A stretch of DNA of 64,000 nt from assembly GCF_019669925.1 (NCBI RefSeq), contig NZ_AP019779.1, forward strand, positions 1,317,001 to 1,381,000, in the 5' to 3' direction. The DNA comes from Methanobrevibacter arboriphilus. GTDB lineage: Archaea; Methanobacteriota; Methanobacteria; Methanobacteriales; Methanobacteriaceae. Within the stretch, counting starts at the first letter, position 1, and every line of letters starts with the position of its first letter. The notes beneath the pieces were generated by a model, which was given only the letters and a program-made list of their open reading frames with translations, was not told where the DNA came from and made no database searches. Made by a program: the position numbers and the translations under genes. Positions 33,450 through 44,348 of this stretch are shown one piece after another.

Positions 33450-35105
33450 CTATCTTAAAATAGCACCTTTATCAGCAGAACTAACAGATTTTTGATATAT
33501 ATTTAACCAACCTTTAATTTTCCTTTTTGGAAGGTTTGAATTAGCTATTCTTTCTTTAATTTCATCATCTGATAAATCTACATTAATCTTCCTATTTTTA
33601 ATATCTATTTCGATTAAATCTCCATCGATTAATCCACCAATAGGTCCACCACTCATAGCTTCTGGAGAAACATGACCTACACAAGGTCCACGAGTTCCTC
33701 CTGAAAATCTACCATCAGTAATAAGAGCAACATTCTTTATTCCAAGACCCATTATAGCAGAAGTTGGATTAAGCATTTCTCTCATTCCAGGACCACCCCT
33801 AGGACCTTCACAACGTATAACAACAATGTCTCCTTCAACGATCTTTCCATTGAAAATTGCTTCAACTGATTCCTCTTCACTATTGAAAACCTTTGCAGGA
33901 CCTTTATGATACATCATGTCATCTTCAACAGCAGCTTGTTTTATAACTGAACCATTAGGAGCTAAGTTACCCTTTAAAATAGCTATTCCTCCTTCATCAT
34001 GAACAGGATTTTTAATTGGCCTTATTACACCAGTATTTTTAACTTCCACGTTTTCAATATTTTCTTTTATAGTTTTACCATTACAAGTAATTGAATCCGT
34101 GTGTATTTTGCTTTCAATAGTTTTTAAAACACCAGGAATTCCTCCTGCTTCATGAAGATCTAACATTGTATCTTTACCAGCAGGGCTCATAGAAGCAATA
34201 TGTGGAACAAACTTACTTACTTTATCAAATAATTCAAGATCAACTTGAATACCCCTATCTTCAAATTCGCTAGCTATTGCAGGAATATGTAAAGCAGTAT
34301 TACTTGATCCACCTAAAGCCATATCGATAGCTAAGGCATTTTCAAAAGATTCCTGTGTAACGATCTTAGAAGGAGTTAAATTTTCATTTATCATTTCAAC
34401 AATACGTTTACCAGAATTTTTAGCTATTTTTAACTTATTTTCATCAAGGGCAAGAGTTGTAGCACACATAGGTAAACTCATACCAAGAGTTTCTGTTACA
34501 CAAGCCATAGTATTAGCAGTGAACAATCCTGAACAAGAACCAGCACCAGGACAAGCACTACATTCAAGTTCATATAGCTCATCTTCACTCATTTCACCAT
34601 TAGATACTTCTCCAACAGCTTCATAAACAGTGATTAAATCTGCATTTTCTCCCTTAAATTTTCCTGGAACCATAGGCCCACCAGTCACGACAATAGAAGG
34701 AATATCTAATCTTAAAGCAGCCATTAACATTCCAGGAACAACTTTATCACAACTTGGAATAAGAACAAGCCCATCAAGACTATGGCCCATAGCTACACTT
34801 TCAACAGTATTAGCTACTATTTCACGAGAAGGAAGAGAATATTTCATTCCTTCATGATTCATAGCTATTCCATCACAAATAGCCATTGTATTAAATTCAA
34901 AAGGAACACCACCAGCATCAATAATTCCCTTTTTTACTTCTTCAACTAATTCTTTTAAGTGAATATGACCTGGAACAATATCAGTGAAACTATTAGCTAT
35001 TCCAATAAATGGTTTTTCAAAATCATCATCTTTAAGGCCACAAGCTCGAAGAAGAGATCTATGTGGGGCTCTTTCAATTCCTTTTTTTATACTATCGCTT
35101 TTCAT
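33450..35105 (-). CDS. ilvD: Dihydroxy-acid dehydratase
   Basis: The 551-residue Fe-S dehydratase forms 2-oxo acids for valine and isoleucine. Cluster-binding segments are [12 protein letters not shown] and [18 protein letters not shown], and [15 protein letters not shown] carries the catalytic Ser region. Length is normal. GTGGTTAG precedes the ATG. Confidence 0.97.
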   Translation of the reverse strand: MKSDSIKKGIERAPHRSLLRACGLKDDDFEKPFIGIANSFTDIVPGHIHLKELVEEVKKGIIDAGGVPFEFNTMAICDGIAMNHEGMKYSLPSREIVANTVESVAMGHSLDGLVLIPSCDKVVPGMLMAALRLDIPSIVVTGGPMVPGKFKGENADLITVYEAVGEVSNGEMSEDELYELECSACPGAGSCSGLFTANTMACVTETLGMSLPMCATTLALDENKLKIAKNSGKRIVEMINENLTPSKIVTQESFENALAIDMALGGSSNTALHIPAIASEFEDRGIQVDLELFDKVSKFVPHIASMSPAGKDTMLDLHEAGGIPGVLKTIESKIHTDSITCNGKTIKENIENVEVKNTGVIRPIKNPVHDEGGIAILKGNLAPNGSVIKQAAVEDDMMYHKGPAKVFNSEEESVEAIFNGKIVEGDIVVIRCEGPRGGPGMREMLNPTSAIMGLGIKNVALITDGRFSGGTRGPCVGHVSPEAMSGGPIGGLIDGDLIEIDIKNRKINVDLSDDEIKERIANSNLPKRKIKGWLNIYQKSVSSADKGAILR

Positions 35106-35449
35106 CTAACCACATTGAATATAAATTATTAAAATTATTAAAATTTATTATGAAATTTATTATAATGAAATTTAATATGAGATTTAATATATATTATATA
35201 TAATTTTTATGATAAATAGATTTTTTAATATTATAAATATTTTTTAATAGAATAAATAAAATGAGTATAAAAATAACTAAAATAAATATAAATAATTAAA
35301 AGAAGTGTAAAATAAAAGAAATAAGTATAAATAATTAGAATAAGTATTAAATAAGTAGAATAAATATTAAATAATTAGATAAATATAAAAAATAATAAAA
35401 ATATAGCTAAAAAATTAAATATAAAGTTAATAAAAAACTAATAAAAAAA
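35106..35449. other. Non-coding spacer with degenerate 20-bp repeats
   Basis: 344 bases; 35290-35400 holds four loose copies of ATAAGTATTAAATAATTAGA. It carries the ilvD promoter region on one side. No gene. Confidence 0.6.
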
Positions 35450-35776
35450 TTATTTTTCTGATTTTATCATTGTTAAAACCATTTTAAATGGTTCATTTGC
35501 AAATAAAGCATGAGGTTCATTTGCAGGCATTATAATAAGTTCACCTTTTTTAACAATGTTTTTATTTCCAGAAATTGTTATCTCAGCGACACCATCTACA
35601 ATTTGAACCATTGCATCAAAAGGAGCACTATGCTCACTTAATCCTTGTCCTTTATCAAAAGCAAAAATTGTTACAGTCCCAACTTCTTTTTTGATAATTT
35701 CACGACTTACAACAGATTCATCCTGATATTCTGCTAAGCTATCTATCTTAATCGGCTTACTTTTTATGTCTTCCAT
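35450..35776 (-). CDS. Small cupin-domain protein
   Basis: The 108-residue protein is a single cupin barrel: motif 1 is degenerate (GLSEHSAPFDAMVQIVDGVAEI, with one His and no full HxH), and motif 2 is ELIIMPANEPHALFA with one conserved His. It probably binds a metal or small ligand; its substrate is unknown. GAGGTG precedes the ATG. It lies 178 bases after hcp on the same strand, hinting at a shared role in redox stress. Confidence 0.85.
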   Translation of the reverse strand: MEDIKSKPIKIDSLAEYQDESVVSREIIKKEVGTVTIFAFDKGQGLSEHSAPFDAMVQIVDGVAEITISGNKNIVKKGELIIMPANEPHALFANEPFKMVLTMIKSEK

Positions 35777-35954
35777 ACTTTAACACCTCAAAAATATAAA
35801 AAATATTAAAAATTATTAGTTTATAATATTAAGAATTATTGTTTATATGATATTTAATTCTAACTAAATTTATACATTTAATCTAATAAAATCTATAAAT
35901 TAAATATAAACTCTATAAATTAAATCTAAATATAAATATCATCAAACTACTTAA

Positions 35955-37262
35955 TTAACCTAATATTCTTTTAATATCTTCTTCTGGATCTCCGATTGGT
36001 GTTAAATTGTAATTATTAACTAAGAAATCAGCTATATCATCATTTACCCATGCAGGTAAAATTGGACCTAAAAGCATGTCTTTTTTATTTAAATATAGCA
36101 AACTCCAGAATATAGCTACTGCCTTTTGTTCCATCCAACTTAAGACAATTGTTAAAGGAAGATCATTTAATTCTAGATCAAACAAGTCAGATAGTGCAAG
36201 AGCTACATCAACAGCCACAATAGCATCATTACATTGCCCAACATCTATAATACGTGGAACACCTTCAATATCACCAAGATCTAAATCATTGAATCTATAT
36301 TTACCACATGCAAGAGTTAATACTACAGTATCTTCAGGTAGTTTTTCTACAAACTCTCTGTAGTATCTAGCTTGTGGAAGTGGGCTGTCACATCCTCCTA
36401 CTAAGAAGAATCTTCTAATTTTTCCAGCTTCAACAAGTTCCTTAATTTTATCAGCCAATGAAAGAATAGTTGATACACCAAATCCAGTAGTTACGGTTGG
36501 TTTATTTTCTTCTTCTTCAAGATCTCCAAGTTCAAGAGCTTTATTAATAACTGGAGTAAAGTCATAATTTTCAATTTGCATGATTCCAGGTAATTTAGCT
36601 ACACCACTAGTGAAAATACGATCACTATAATCATCTTTTGGTAGTAAAACACAATTAGAAGTGGCTAAAATAGCTACATTATACTTTGAAAAGGTTTTCT
36701 TTTGATCAAACCATGGTCCTCCAAGTTGACCAGCTAAATGTTTATATTTTTTAAGTTCAGGATATCCATGTGCTGGAAGCATTTCACTATGAGTATAAAC
36801 ATTGATTCCAGTTCCTTCAGTCTGTTTTAAAAGTTCTTCAATAGCTTTCATGTCATGTCCAGTGACTAAAATACCAGGTCCTTTTTTAGATCCAACTTCA
36901 ACAACTTGTGGTTCTGGTTCTCCATAGGTTTCAATATGAGCTTTTTTAAGCAGTCTCATTACTTTTATATTAGCTTCACCAGCATCAAGACCTAACTTGA
37001 TTAAATCTTCAACATCAAAGTTTACATTTGTAAGAGTACTATACATTCCTTTAGTTAAAAATTCATCAATACTCTCATCTTTATATCCTAATTCATTTGC
37101 TTGATAATTATATGCACTGATTCCTTTTATGGAAAAAATAAGGTTATCTTGTAACCTAGCTACTGTTGGAACTTTTCCACAAACTCCTCTTACATCACAA
37201 CCAGTTCCTTTGGCTGTTTGAGAACATTGGTAACAAAACATATCAAGTGGTTTATATGCCAT
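35955..37262 (-). CDS. hcp: Hybrid cluster protein (hydroxylamine reductase type, class III)
   Basis: The 435-residue protein is the short archaeal/thermophile form of Hcp. The proximal Fe-S cluster uses Cys10, Cys13, Cys22 and Cys28. Hybrid cluster ligands are expected in [34 protein letters not shown] and VGQCNDA. Hcp acts on hydroxylamine or nitric oxide and is induced by nitrosative or redox stress. AGGAGG precedes the ATG strongly. The 740-bp upstream region contains several dyads, and a TrmB-type regulator gene lies beyond it. Confidence 0.95.
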   Translation of the reverse strand: MAYKPLDMFCYQCSQTAKGTGCDVRGVCGKVPTVARLQDNLIFSIKGISAYNYQANELGYKDESIDEFLTKGMYSTLTNVNFDVEDLIKLGLDAGEANIKVMRLLKKAHIETYGEPEPQVVEVGSKKGPGILVTGHDMKAIEELLKQTEGTGINVYTHSEMLPAHGYPELKKYKHLAGQLGGPWFDQKKTFSKYNVAILATSNCVLLPKDDYSDRIFTSGVAKLPGIMQIENYDFTPVINKALELGDLEEEENKPTVTTGFGVSTILSLADKIKELVEAGKIRRFFLVGGCDSPLPQARYYREFVEKLPEDTVVLTLACGKYRFNDLDLGDIEGVPRIIDVGQCNDAIVAVDVALALSDLFDLELNDLPLTIVLSWMEQKAVAIFWSLLYLNKKDMLLGPILPAWVNDDIADFLVNNYNLTPIGDPEEDIKRILG

Positions 37263-37399
37263 AATTTTTCCTCCTTAAAAATTTGAGCTTTTGCTTCAAT
37301 TTCACAATTTAATTTTTTAATTTCTATAGCTCATTAATCTGGGATTTATGTAAACTACTGTTTAAATTTCTGAAATTGAGTATAATCTATTTTTTATAA

Positions 37400-37542
37400 A
37401 AAATAACATTTTTAACCTAATAAATTTAGATATTTTATATATCTTTAGATAAATTATATATTTAAACTATATAATTAAGATTATATATTTGAAACATATC
37501 TAAAATTATAATATAAAATTTAGATATCTAAAATGTTATTTT
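37400..37542. promoter_or_regulatory. Dyad cluster upstream of hcp
   Basis: TTTAGATA occurs at 37425-37432 and 37444-37451, its complement TATCTAAA at 37497-37504, and both fuse in the perfect 14-bp palindrome TTTAGATATCTAAA at 37519-37532. A 13-bp inverted pair (AAAATAACATTTT at 37400-37412, AAAATGTTATTTT at 37530-37542) brackets the set. This looks like an operator array for a dimeric regulator. Confidence 0.55.
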
Positions 37543-37634
37543 ATTTTTTAAATACTATATTGAATTTTAACAGTCTCGTGTTTTTACTGAAATTTATCCC
37601 TACTACTAATATTGTTTAAAATTCTATATATAAT

Positions 37635-37668
37635 TTTTGTAACTTTTTATGGGTAAAATGTTACAAAA
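37635..37668. repeat. Inverted repeat TTTTGTAAC / GTTACAAAA
   Basis: A 9-bp perfect inverted repeat with 16 bases between, further upstream of hcp. A partial copy (CAAATGTTACAG) appears near 37880. It may be an operator or the end of the TrmB-gene transcript. Confidence 0.45.
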
Positions 37669-38001
37669 TTAATGATAATTATAATGCAGCTGAAATTTTT
37701 AATTTAAATTATGGATTAGTTTAAATTATAAATTTTAACTGATAGTTTAATTAAACTGGTTAAGGATAATAATTATATTCTAAAAAAACTGATAATACAT
37801 ATATTCAATATTTAATATAATTTATCTATTATTTATATTATTTAAGAAGAGTTTACTCTCTAAAAAAAATTGTTTTTTACAAATGTTACAGTTGAAACCT
37901 ATGTCTAATTAGATTAATTCTTTAAAGTATATAATATAAAAAAGATTAAAAAGATATTTGAATTAAGAAAATAAAGATATTTTCAATGATAAAAAATGTT
38001 A

Positions 38002-38781
38002 TTAATTCTTTTTCATTTTTTTATTTAATATATTAAAAAAGCGATCGTCATAATTTTTAGCTATATCTTCATATTGATTCCACACTCCAATAGCAGAACT
38101 AGATACAACATTCTTCTTTTTACCAGAAAATTTAGAAAAAATATGAATCATCTCAGTACCATCCCTAATGATTAATTTAACAAAAGGAATATCTGCTTTT
38201 AAAATATTAACACCACAATCTTGAAATTCAGCTAAAACATCGATTTTTTTATCATCAATATAACAGTACTCAGCAGCTAAAATGTTTATTTCAATTCCCT
38301 TTTTTAAAAGACTTTTGAATTTATCTTTTAAAAATTTTGACTCTCCTTCAAATAAAAAGCCCATACGGATAGAAACTGTAGATTTAGCTCTTGAAATAAT
38401 CTCAAGTTCTTTTTTAATAATTCTATCAGTACCATGAATTAGCCAAATTGGTGCTGGTATTTTAGAAAGCTGACTTTCATAAGCATAACTAAGATTCATT
38501 TCGGTTTCTTCAAGTTCATCTAGTAATTTTTGTTTATATCTACGAAAAACATCTGAAGGGGGTACAATATGATATTTTAATGGTCTTCCCCGTTCAATCT
38601 CGATAAATCCTTTGTTTGATAATGATTTTAGCACATCATAAATTTTGGTTCTTGGAACATTAGAATTAAGGCTAATTTCAGTTGCTGTTCCAGAAATCAT
38701 ATAAGTCATTGATAAATATACCATAGACTCATAAGTAGATAAGCCAAACATTTTAAGTGAACTAATAGTTTTATTTTTCAT
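38002..38781 (-). CDS. TrmB-type transcriptional regulator
   Basis: The 259-residue protein has an N-terminal winged helix (LKMFGLSTYESMVYLSMTYM, then TEISLNSNVPRTKIYDVLKSLSNKGFIEIERGRPLKYHIVPP), a coiled-coil linker, and a C-terminal phospholipase-D-like domain with IHGTDRIIKKELEII, the TrmB effector-domain type. It probably senses a small molecule. It lies upstream of hcp on the same strand, so hcp is a plausible target. GGGATAAT precedes the ATG. Confidence 0.88.
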   Translation of the reverse strand: MKNKTISSLKMFGLSTYESMVYLSMTYMISGTATEISLNSNVPRTKIYDVLKSLSNKGFIEIERGRPLKYHIVPPSDVFRRYKQKLLDELEETEMNLSYAYESQLSKIPAPIWLIHGTDRIIKKELEIISRAKSTVSIRMGFLFEGESKFLKDKFKSLLKKGIEINILAAEYCYIDDKKIDVLAEFQDCGVNILKADIPFVKLIIRDGTEMIHIFSKFSGKKKNVVSSSAIGVWNQYEDIAKNYDDRFFNILNKKMKKN

Positions 38782-39555
38782 ATTATCCCTTAACGTTTAT
38801 AATATTGCTATCCTATTATTTATTCTCATTTTTTCATATTTATTGTCATTATGTTATTTTAAACCATCTATTTAATAAATTACAAGTAAAAATCCATTGT
38901 TTCAAAAATTATAAAACTGATTTATAAATAAATATTTAATAATTGGAATAAATAAAAACATTATATAACAACATTATATAATATTACTAATTTAATAGTT
39001 AATAATTTTTTATATAATTATATTTTTATAATCTGTATAATTATACTTTTTATATTAATCTTTTATAATAATTTTATAATCAGTATTGATTTTATAATCA
39101 ATATTTTGTATAATAATTTGTGATAGTCAATAATTCTAATAGAATATATCATATTTAATTAAATATTCAACTATTAAAATCTAAAAAATTAATTATAGAA
39201 AATGAAAAAGTTTTATTATCTATTAAAAAATTTTATTAGCTGTTTTTATATGATAATAAAATATGCTTTTATATTATAATGAAATATTAATATGAATAAA
39301 AATATTAAATATTATACATTAAAAATATGAAAAATAGTTAAAATAAAAGTAAATATAGTTTATATAAAATAAAATATAAATTTATAATTTTATTTAAAAA
39401 CTATCTATTAGTCTTTATAAAAATTATTTATAAGTTTTTTTATAAGGACTATTAATTTTTTATAAGAAATATTTATTATTATAAGAACTATTTATTAATA
39501 TATTATTTAGTTTATTATTAAAATTTTCCCAATAATATCTTAATTAGGTGATTTA
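38782..39555. other. Non-coding spacer upstream of thrS
   Basis: 774 bases between divergent genes. 39415-39505 has loose repeats of TTATAAGAACTATTTATTAAT type just before thrS. No gene or RNA recognised. Confidence 0.6.
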
Positions 39556-41394
39556 ATGCAAGTATTACTAATACACTCTGATTATTTAAAGTATAAAACA
39601 AAAAATAAGACTCCAATAGCTGAAGAAATAGAAAAAGATAAAGAAGAAGGTGTTTTTAACGAAGCTTTAGTTGTATTTACAGCTGTTGAAAAAGTAGATG
39701 AGAAAAACCCAGCAGGAGTTGTGAATAATTTAATAAACGAGATAAAATCAACTAATGATCAAGTCAATGCAGAAAGAATTGTATTATATCCTTATGCCCA
39801 TCTATCATCTTCACTCAGTTCTCCAAAAATAGCTATTGAAATATTAAAAATGGCAGAAAAAGAATTATCTGTCCGTGGTTTTGAAGTTTCAAGAGTTCCA
39901 TTTGGATGGTACAAATCCTTCGAAATATCATGTAAAGGTCATCCATTATCAGAACTTTCAAGATCTATAGATGCTGTTGATATTTCAGCTGATGGAATTG
40001 GTGAAGAAGAATCAGAACCTTCTAAATTTTATATATTAGAAGATAGTATTTTAGAAGACGCTGAAAAATATAAATATGAAAAAAAGTCTGATTTAGAAAA
40101 ATTAGCTAAGTATGAACTTGGGACTGGTAAAAGCAAAGATGTTGAACCTCCACATGTTAGATTAATGAAAGAAAAAGAATTAGCTGATTATGAAAGTGCA
40201 GCTGATATTGGGCATTTAAAGTGGTATCCTAAAGGAAGAGTTATCAGAGATTTGTTATCTGATTATGTATATGATCTTGTAGTAGAAAGAGGTGCGATGC
40301 CTATTGAAACCCCAGTAATGTATGATTTAGCTAATGATGCAATAAGAGAACATGCAGAGAAATTTGGAGAAAGACAATATAAAATCCAAACCAAAAAAGA
40401 ATTAATGTTAAGGTTTGCATGTTGTTTTGGGGCATTTAGAGTTTTAGCTGATTCATTTTTAACTTGGAAAAACTTACCAGCAAGAGTATATGAGCTATCC
40501 ACTTATAGTTTTAGATTTGAAAAAAGAGGAGAAGTAGTAGGTTTAAAAAGGCTTAGAGGATTCACAATGCCTGATATGCATTCAATATGTGCTGATATGA
40601 GTCAATCATTAATAGAATTTGAAAATCAGGTTGATATGTGTATCCAAACTGGAAAAGATTTTGAAGTGAATTATGAAGTAATTTTTAGAGCTACAAAAGA
40701 TTTTTATGAAGAAAATCAAGATTGGATGTATGAAACTGCTAAAAAACTTAATAAACCAGTTATATTAGAGATATTACCAGAAAGAAAACATTATTGGGTT
40801 TGTAAAATGGATTTTGCAGCTATGGATTATCTTGGTAGACCTATTGAAAATCCCACAGTCCAAATTGATGTTGAAAGTGGAAAAAGATTTGATATTAGCT
40901 ATTTAAATGAAAATGAAAAAGAAGATTATCCTATTATTCTTCATTGCAGTCCTACTGGAAGTATTGAAAGGGTTATATGTAGTTTGCTTGAAAAAACAGC
41001 CATTGAAATAAATGAAAAGCCTCCAATGTTACCAGTATGGTTATCACCAATTCAAGTTAGAGTGATACCTGTTGGAGAAAAGCATTTAGAGTATGCTAAT
41101 CAAGTTGCAGATGAAATAGCATTTAATAACATTAGAGTAGATGTTGATGATAGGGATGAACGTGTTGGAAAGAAAATAAGAAATGCAGCTACTGATTGGG
41201 TTCCATATACAATTGTCATTGGTGATAAAGAAGTAGAAACAAATGTTTTCAATGTGACTATTCGAGAAACAAAAAATAACTGTGATATAGAGCTTGATGA
41301 AGTTATTTATCAAATTTTATCTAAAACAATGGAAAAACCTTTCAGAAAGTTACCTATTCCAAGAAACTTATCTGAAAGAATCAACTTTAAATAG
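39556..41394 (+). CDS. thrS: Threonyl-tRNA synthetase (archaeal type)
   Basis: The 612-residue class II enzyme has the archaeal D-aminoacyl-tRNA-deacylase-like editing domain (about 1-140), the catalytic core with [14 protein letters not shown] (motif 1 region), FRFEKRGEV (motif 2) and GSIERVI (motif 3), and a C-terminal anticodon-binding domain. AGGTGAT precedes the ATG. Confidence 0.97.
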   Translation: MQVLLIHSDYLKYKTKNKTPIAEEIEKDKEEGVFNEALVVFTAVEKVDEKNPAGVVNNLINEIKSTNDQVNAERIVLYPYAHLSSSLSSPKIAIEILKMAEKELSVRGFEVSRVPFGWYKSFEISCKGHPLSELSRSIDAVDISADGIGEEESEPSKFYILEDSILEDAEKYKYEKKSDLEKLAKYELGTGKSKDVEPPHVRLMKEKELADYESAADIGHLKWYPKGRVIRDLLSDYVYDLVVERGAMPIETPVMYDLANDAIREHAEKFGERQYKIQTKKELMLRFACCFGAFRVLADSFLTWKNLPARVYELSTYSFRFEKRGEVVGLKRLRGFTMPDMHSICADMSQSLIEFENQVDMCIQTGKDFEVNYEVIFRATKDFYEENQDWMYETAKKLNKPVILEILPERKHYWVCKMDFAAMDYLGRPIENPTVQIDVESGKRFDISYLNENEKEDYPIILHCSPTGSIERVICSLLEKTAIEINEKPPMLPVWLSPIQVRVIPVGEKHLEYANQVADEIAFNNIRVDVDDRDERVGKKIRNAATDWVPYTIVIGDKEVETNVFNVTIRETKNNCDIELDEVIYQILSKTMEKPFRKLPIPRNLSERINFK

Positions 41395-41619
41395 AATGTG
41401 TTTAAATAGAATATGTTTATCATTATAGCTATTAATCATTCTATTATTAAATTTAGAAAATATTTTATAGGAAATTGTTTATAGGAAATATTATATTAAT
41501 TAAAAACAAATATTTAATATATAAAAATTAAACTTATTTATAAATATTCTGATTATAAATATTCTATTTATAAAAATTAAACTTATTTAAAATTTATTTA
41601 AAATTTTGGAGACATATTG

Positions 41620-42843
41620 ATGTATAAAATAGGAGAAGCCCTTGTTGGGGATGGAAACGAATTAGCTCATGTTGATTTAATAATTGGAGATAAAGAAGGT
41701 CCTGCAGGAACTGCATTTGCAAATGGAATGACACAATTATCTATTGGACACACACCTCTATTATCTGTTATAAGACCGAATTTAATGACTAAACCAGCAA
41801 CTTTAATAATTCCAAAAGTTACTGTTGGTGATTTAGATGATGCAAGTAAAATATTTGGACCTGCACAAACTGCTGTTGGAAGAGCTGTTGCTGATGCAGT
41901 TGAAGAAGGTCTTATTCCAAAAGATATTGCAGAAGACATTGTAATTATGGTAAGTGTATTTATACATCCTGATGCTGAAGATTACAGAAAAATATATCAA
42001 TACAATTATGGAGCTACTAAATTAGCTATTAGAAGAGCAATGTCTGATTATCCAGGAATTAATAAAGTATTAGCTGAAAAAGACAGAGGAACACACCCTA
42101 TTATGGGATTCAAAGTTACAAGACTATGGTCTCCTCCTTATGTTCAAGTTGCACTTGATCTCGATAATCTCGATGCAATGGAAAAAATTATCTCTGCAGT
42201 TCCAGATAGAGAAAGAATATTACTTGAAGCTGGAACACCACTGATTAAGAAGTTTGGTGTTGGAGTAGTAAGTAAAATAAGAAAACTTAGACCTGATGCA
42301 TTCATTATTGCTGATTTAAAAACTTTAGATGTTGGTCGTGTTGAGATTAAAATGGCAGCTGATGAAACAGCTGATGCAGTAGCTATTTCTGGACTTGGAA
42401 CAATTGAATCCATTGAAAAAGCTATTCATGAAGCTCAAAAACAAGGAATATATTCAATCCTTGATATGATGAATGTTGATAACTTTAAAGAAAAAATTAA
42501 TAAACTACAAGATAATCTTAAACCAAACATTGTTTTATTACATAGAAATGTTGATCTTGAAACTTCAATGGCTGAAAAAGGTCAAGATACTAGTGACATG
42601 ACTGAATGGGGTAATATCAAAGAAATTAAAAAATTAATTGGTGATGGTCTAGTTGCTGTTGCTGGTGGAATAACTCCTGAAAAAGTTGATGAAGCTATTG
42701 AATCTGGAGCAGACATAATTGTTGTTGGAAGATATATAATTGGTTCAAGGGATGTTAGAAGATCTGCAGAAGATTTCTTAGCTCACTTACCTCAAGATCC
42801 TGACAATATGAGATTAGCTCTTGATGAGGACGAACAAGTATAA
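41620..42843 (+). CDS. fae-hps: Fae-Hps fusion: formaldehyde-activating enzyme / hexulose-6-phosphate synthase
   Basis: The 407-residue fusion links the formaldehyde-activating enzyme domain (about 1-165; [12 protein letters not shown] and [15 protein letters not shown]) to a TIM-barrel 3-hexulose-6-phosphate synthase (about 170-395; [11 protein letters not shown] and [14 protein letters not shown]). Fae condenses formaldehyde with tetrahydromethanopterin; in methanogens Hps runs in reverse to make ribulose 5-phosphate for nucleotides, and Fae captures the released formaldehyde. I start at ATG 41620, seven or so bases after GGAGA, not the TTG one codon earlier. Confidence 0.96.
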   Translation: MYKIGEALVGDGNELAHVDLIIGDKEGPAGTAFANGMTQLSIGHTPLLSVIRPNLMTKPATLIIPKVTVGDLDDASKIFGPAQTAVGRAVADAVEEGLIPKDIAEDIVIMVSVFIHPDAEDYRKIYQYNYGATKLAIRRAMSDYPGINKVLAEKDRGTHPIMGFKVTRLWSPPYVQVALDLDNLDAMEKIISAVPDRERILLEAGTPLIKKFGVGVVSKIRKLRPDAFIIADLKTLDVGRVEIKMAADETADAVAISGLGTIESIEKAIHEAQKQGIYSILDMMNVDNFKEKINKLQDNLKPNIVLLHRNVDLETSMAEKGQDTSDMTEWGNIKEIKKLIGDGLVAVAGGITPEKVDEAIESGADIIVVGRYIIGSRDVRRSAEDFLAHLPQDPDNMRLALDEDEQV

Positions 42844-43565
42844 TAATGATTTATCATTATTATCTTAACTATTATTTTTATTTTAGTTTTTTATTTTAGT
42901 TTTTATTTTTTTATTTCTTATATTTCATCTCCATTATACTTTATTTAATGTTTTATTTATTATTCTAGTTTTATTCAAATTGTATTGTTCTATTCTAGTT
43001 AATATCTTAGTATTATTTTATTTTCTTAATTATTTCTTTGAATCATCAGATATTGGGTGATTTTATAAAAATTTATACTAATTTATAAAAAATAAGTTAT
43101 AAATTTCAAGATATAAGTTATAACATATAACAAATAAATTATAATAAATAAGATATAATAAATAATATATAAGTTATATGTTAAATCAAATAAATTATTA
43201 ATTATAAATAAAAACTAATTAGTTTTAATTTAAAACTTATAAAAAATAAATTATAAGAAATAAAATATAACTTATAAAAAATAAATAATAACTAATTAGT
43301 TATAAATTATAATATATAATATATAAATAATAATTTAAAACTTATAAAAAATAACTTAAAAAATAAAACATATAAGTTATATAGAATAAATTATAACTTA
43401 TAAAAAATAACTTAAAAATTATAAAAATTAATTTATAAGAAATAAATTATAACTTATAAATAAAAACTACTCAGTTTTAATTTAAAACTTATATAGTATA
43501 AATGATAATATATAACTTAAGTAAATTAATATCAATTGATATAAAAATTATAAAGGAATGATAAA
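42844..43565. other. Non-coding repeat-rich region upstream of parA
   Basis: 720 bases. The first 230 are T-rich after fae-hps. From about 43080 on it is dense with TTATAACTTATAA / ACTTATAAAAAATAA units and the dyads listed separately. Confidence 0.7.
43211..43493. repeat. Dyad and direct repeat cluster before parA, possible centromere-like site
   Basis: Three related 16-bp dyads occur: AAAACTAATTAGTTTT (43211-43226, perfect), ATAACTAATTAGTTAT (43288-43303, perfect) and AAAACTACTCAGTTTT (43463-43478, arms perfect). A 21-bp exact direct repeat is at 43221-43241 and 43473-43493 and itself contains the 17-bp dyad AGTTTTAATTTAAAACT; a partial copy is at 43331-43346. Spaced dyads next to a ParA gene are the expected form of a partition site or autoregulatory operator. 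Confidence 0.6.
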
Positions 43566-44345
43566 ATGGGAGAAACAATAGCAATAATAAACCAAAAAGG
43601 TGGTTGTGGTAAAACAACCACAGCAGTTAACTTGGCTGCATCACTTGCAACATTAGGTAAATCAGTGCTACTTGTTGACATGGATCCACAAGGAAACGCA
43701 ACTACAAGTTTTGGAATAAACAAACAAGAGCTAAAAAATACAGTTTATGCAGCAATAAGTGGTCAGGTAAGTGTGAAAAAAGCTATTATTCCAACAATTG
43801 TTGAAAACTTATTCATCCTCCCCAGTAATATTTCACTAAGTGGAGTAGAAGTTGAATTAAGCAAACTAGATAATTATCACTTAGTTTTGAAAGAATTATT
43901 ATCACCAATAGTAGACATTTTTGACTATATAATTATAGACCTTCCTCCATCATTAGGAGTGATAACAATTAATGGTCTTGTAGCAAGTGATAGTTTAATA
44001 ATACCAATACAAGCAGAATACTTCGCATTGGAAGGGCTAGCTGATTTAACAAATACAATTAATCTTGTAGAAGAACGTTTAAGAAGTCCTTCACCAATCA
44101 AAGGAATCGTGTTAACATTATATGACTCTAGAACACGACTTGGAAAAGAAGTATATAGTGAGCTAAAAAAATATTTTGGAGATAAAGAAAACATATTTAA
44201 AACAGTGATTTCAAGAAATATACGTTTAGCTGAAGCTCCAAGTTATGGTATGCCTTGTATAGCATATGATGAAGAAAGTAGAGGTGCAAGATCTTATTTA
44301 AAATTAGCTAAAGAAATATTAAGTTTAGAGAGTGATGGGGGTTAA
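43566..44345 (+). CDS. parA: ParA/Soj-type partition ATPase
   Basis: The 259-residue ATPase is very close to bacterial Soj. It has the deviant Walker A KGGCGKTT at 11-18 with signature Lys11, LLVDMDPQGNATTS (Walker A'), IIIDLPPSLG (Walker B), and the late SRNIRLAEAPSYGMP block. Such proteins bind DNA non-specifically as ATP dimers and are displaced by a partner that stimulates hydrolysis, moving chromosome or cargo. GGAATGAT precedes the ATG. The next gene starts three bases after its stop and encodes the likely partner. Confidence 0.95.
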   Translation: MGETIAIINQKGGCGKTTTAVNLAASLATLGKSVLLVDMDPQGNATTSFGINKQELKNTVYAAISGQVSVKKAIIPTIVENLFILPSNISLSGVEVELSKLDNYHLVLKELLSPIVDIFDYIIIDLPPSLGVITINGLVASDSLIIPIQAEYFALEGLADLTNTINLVEERLRSPSPIKGIVLTLYDSRTRLGKEVYSELKKYFGDKENIFKTVISRNIRLAEAPSYGMPCIAYDEESRGARSYLKLAKEILSLESDGG

Positions 44346-44348
44346 AAA

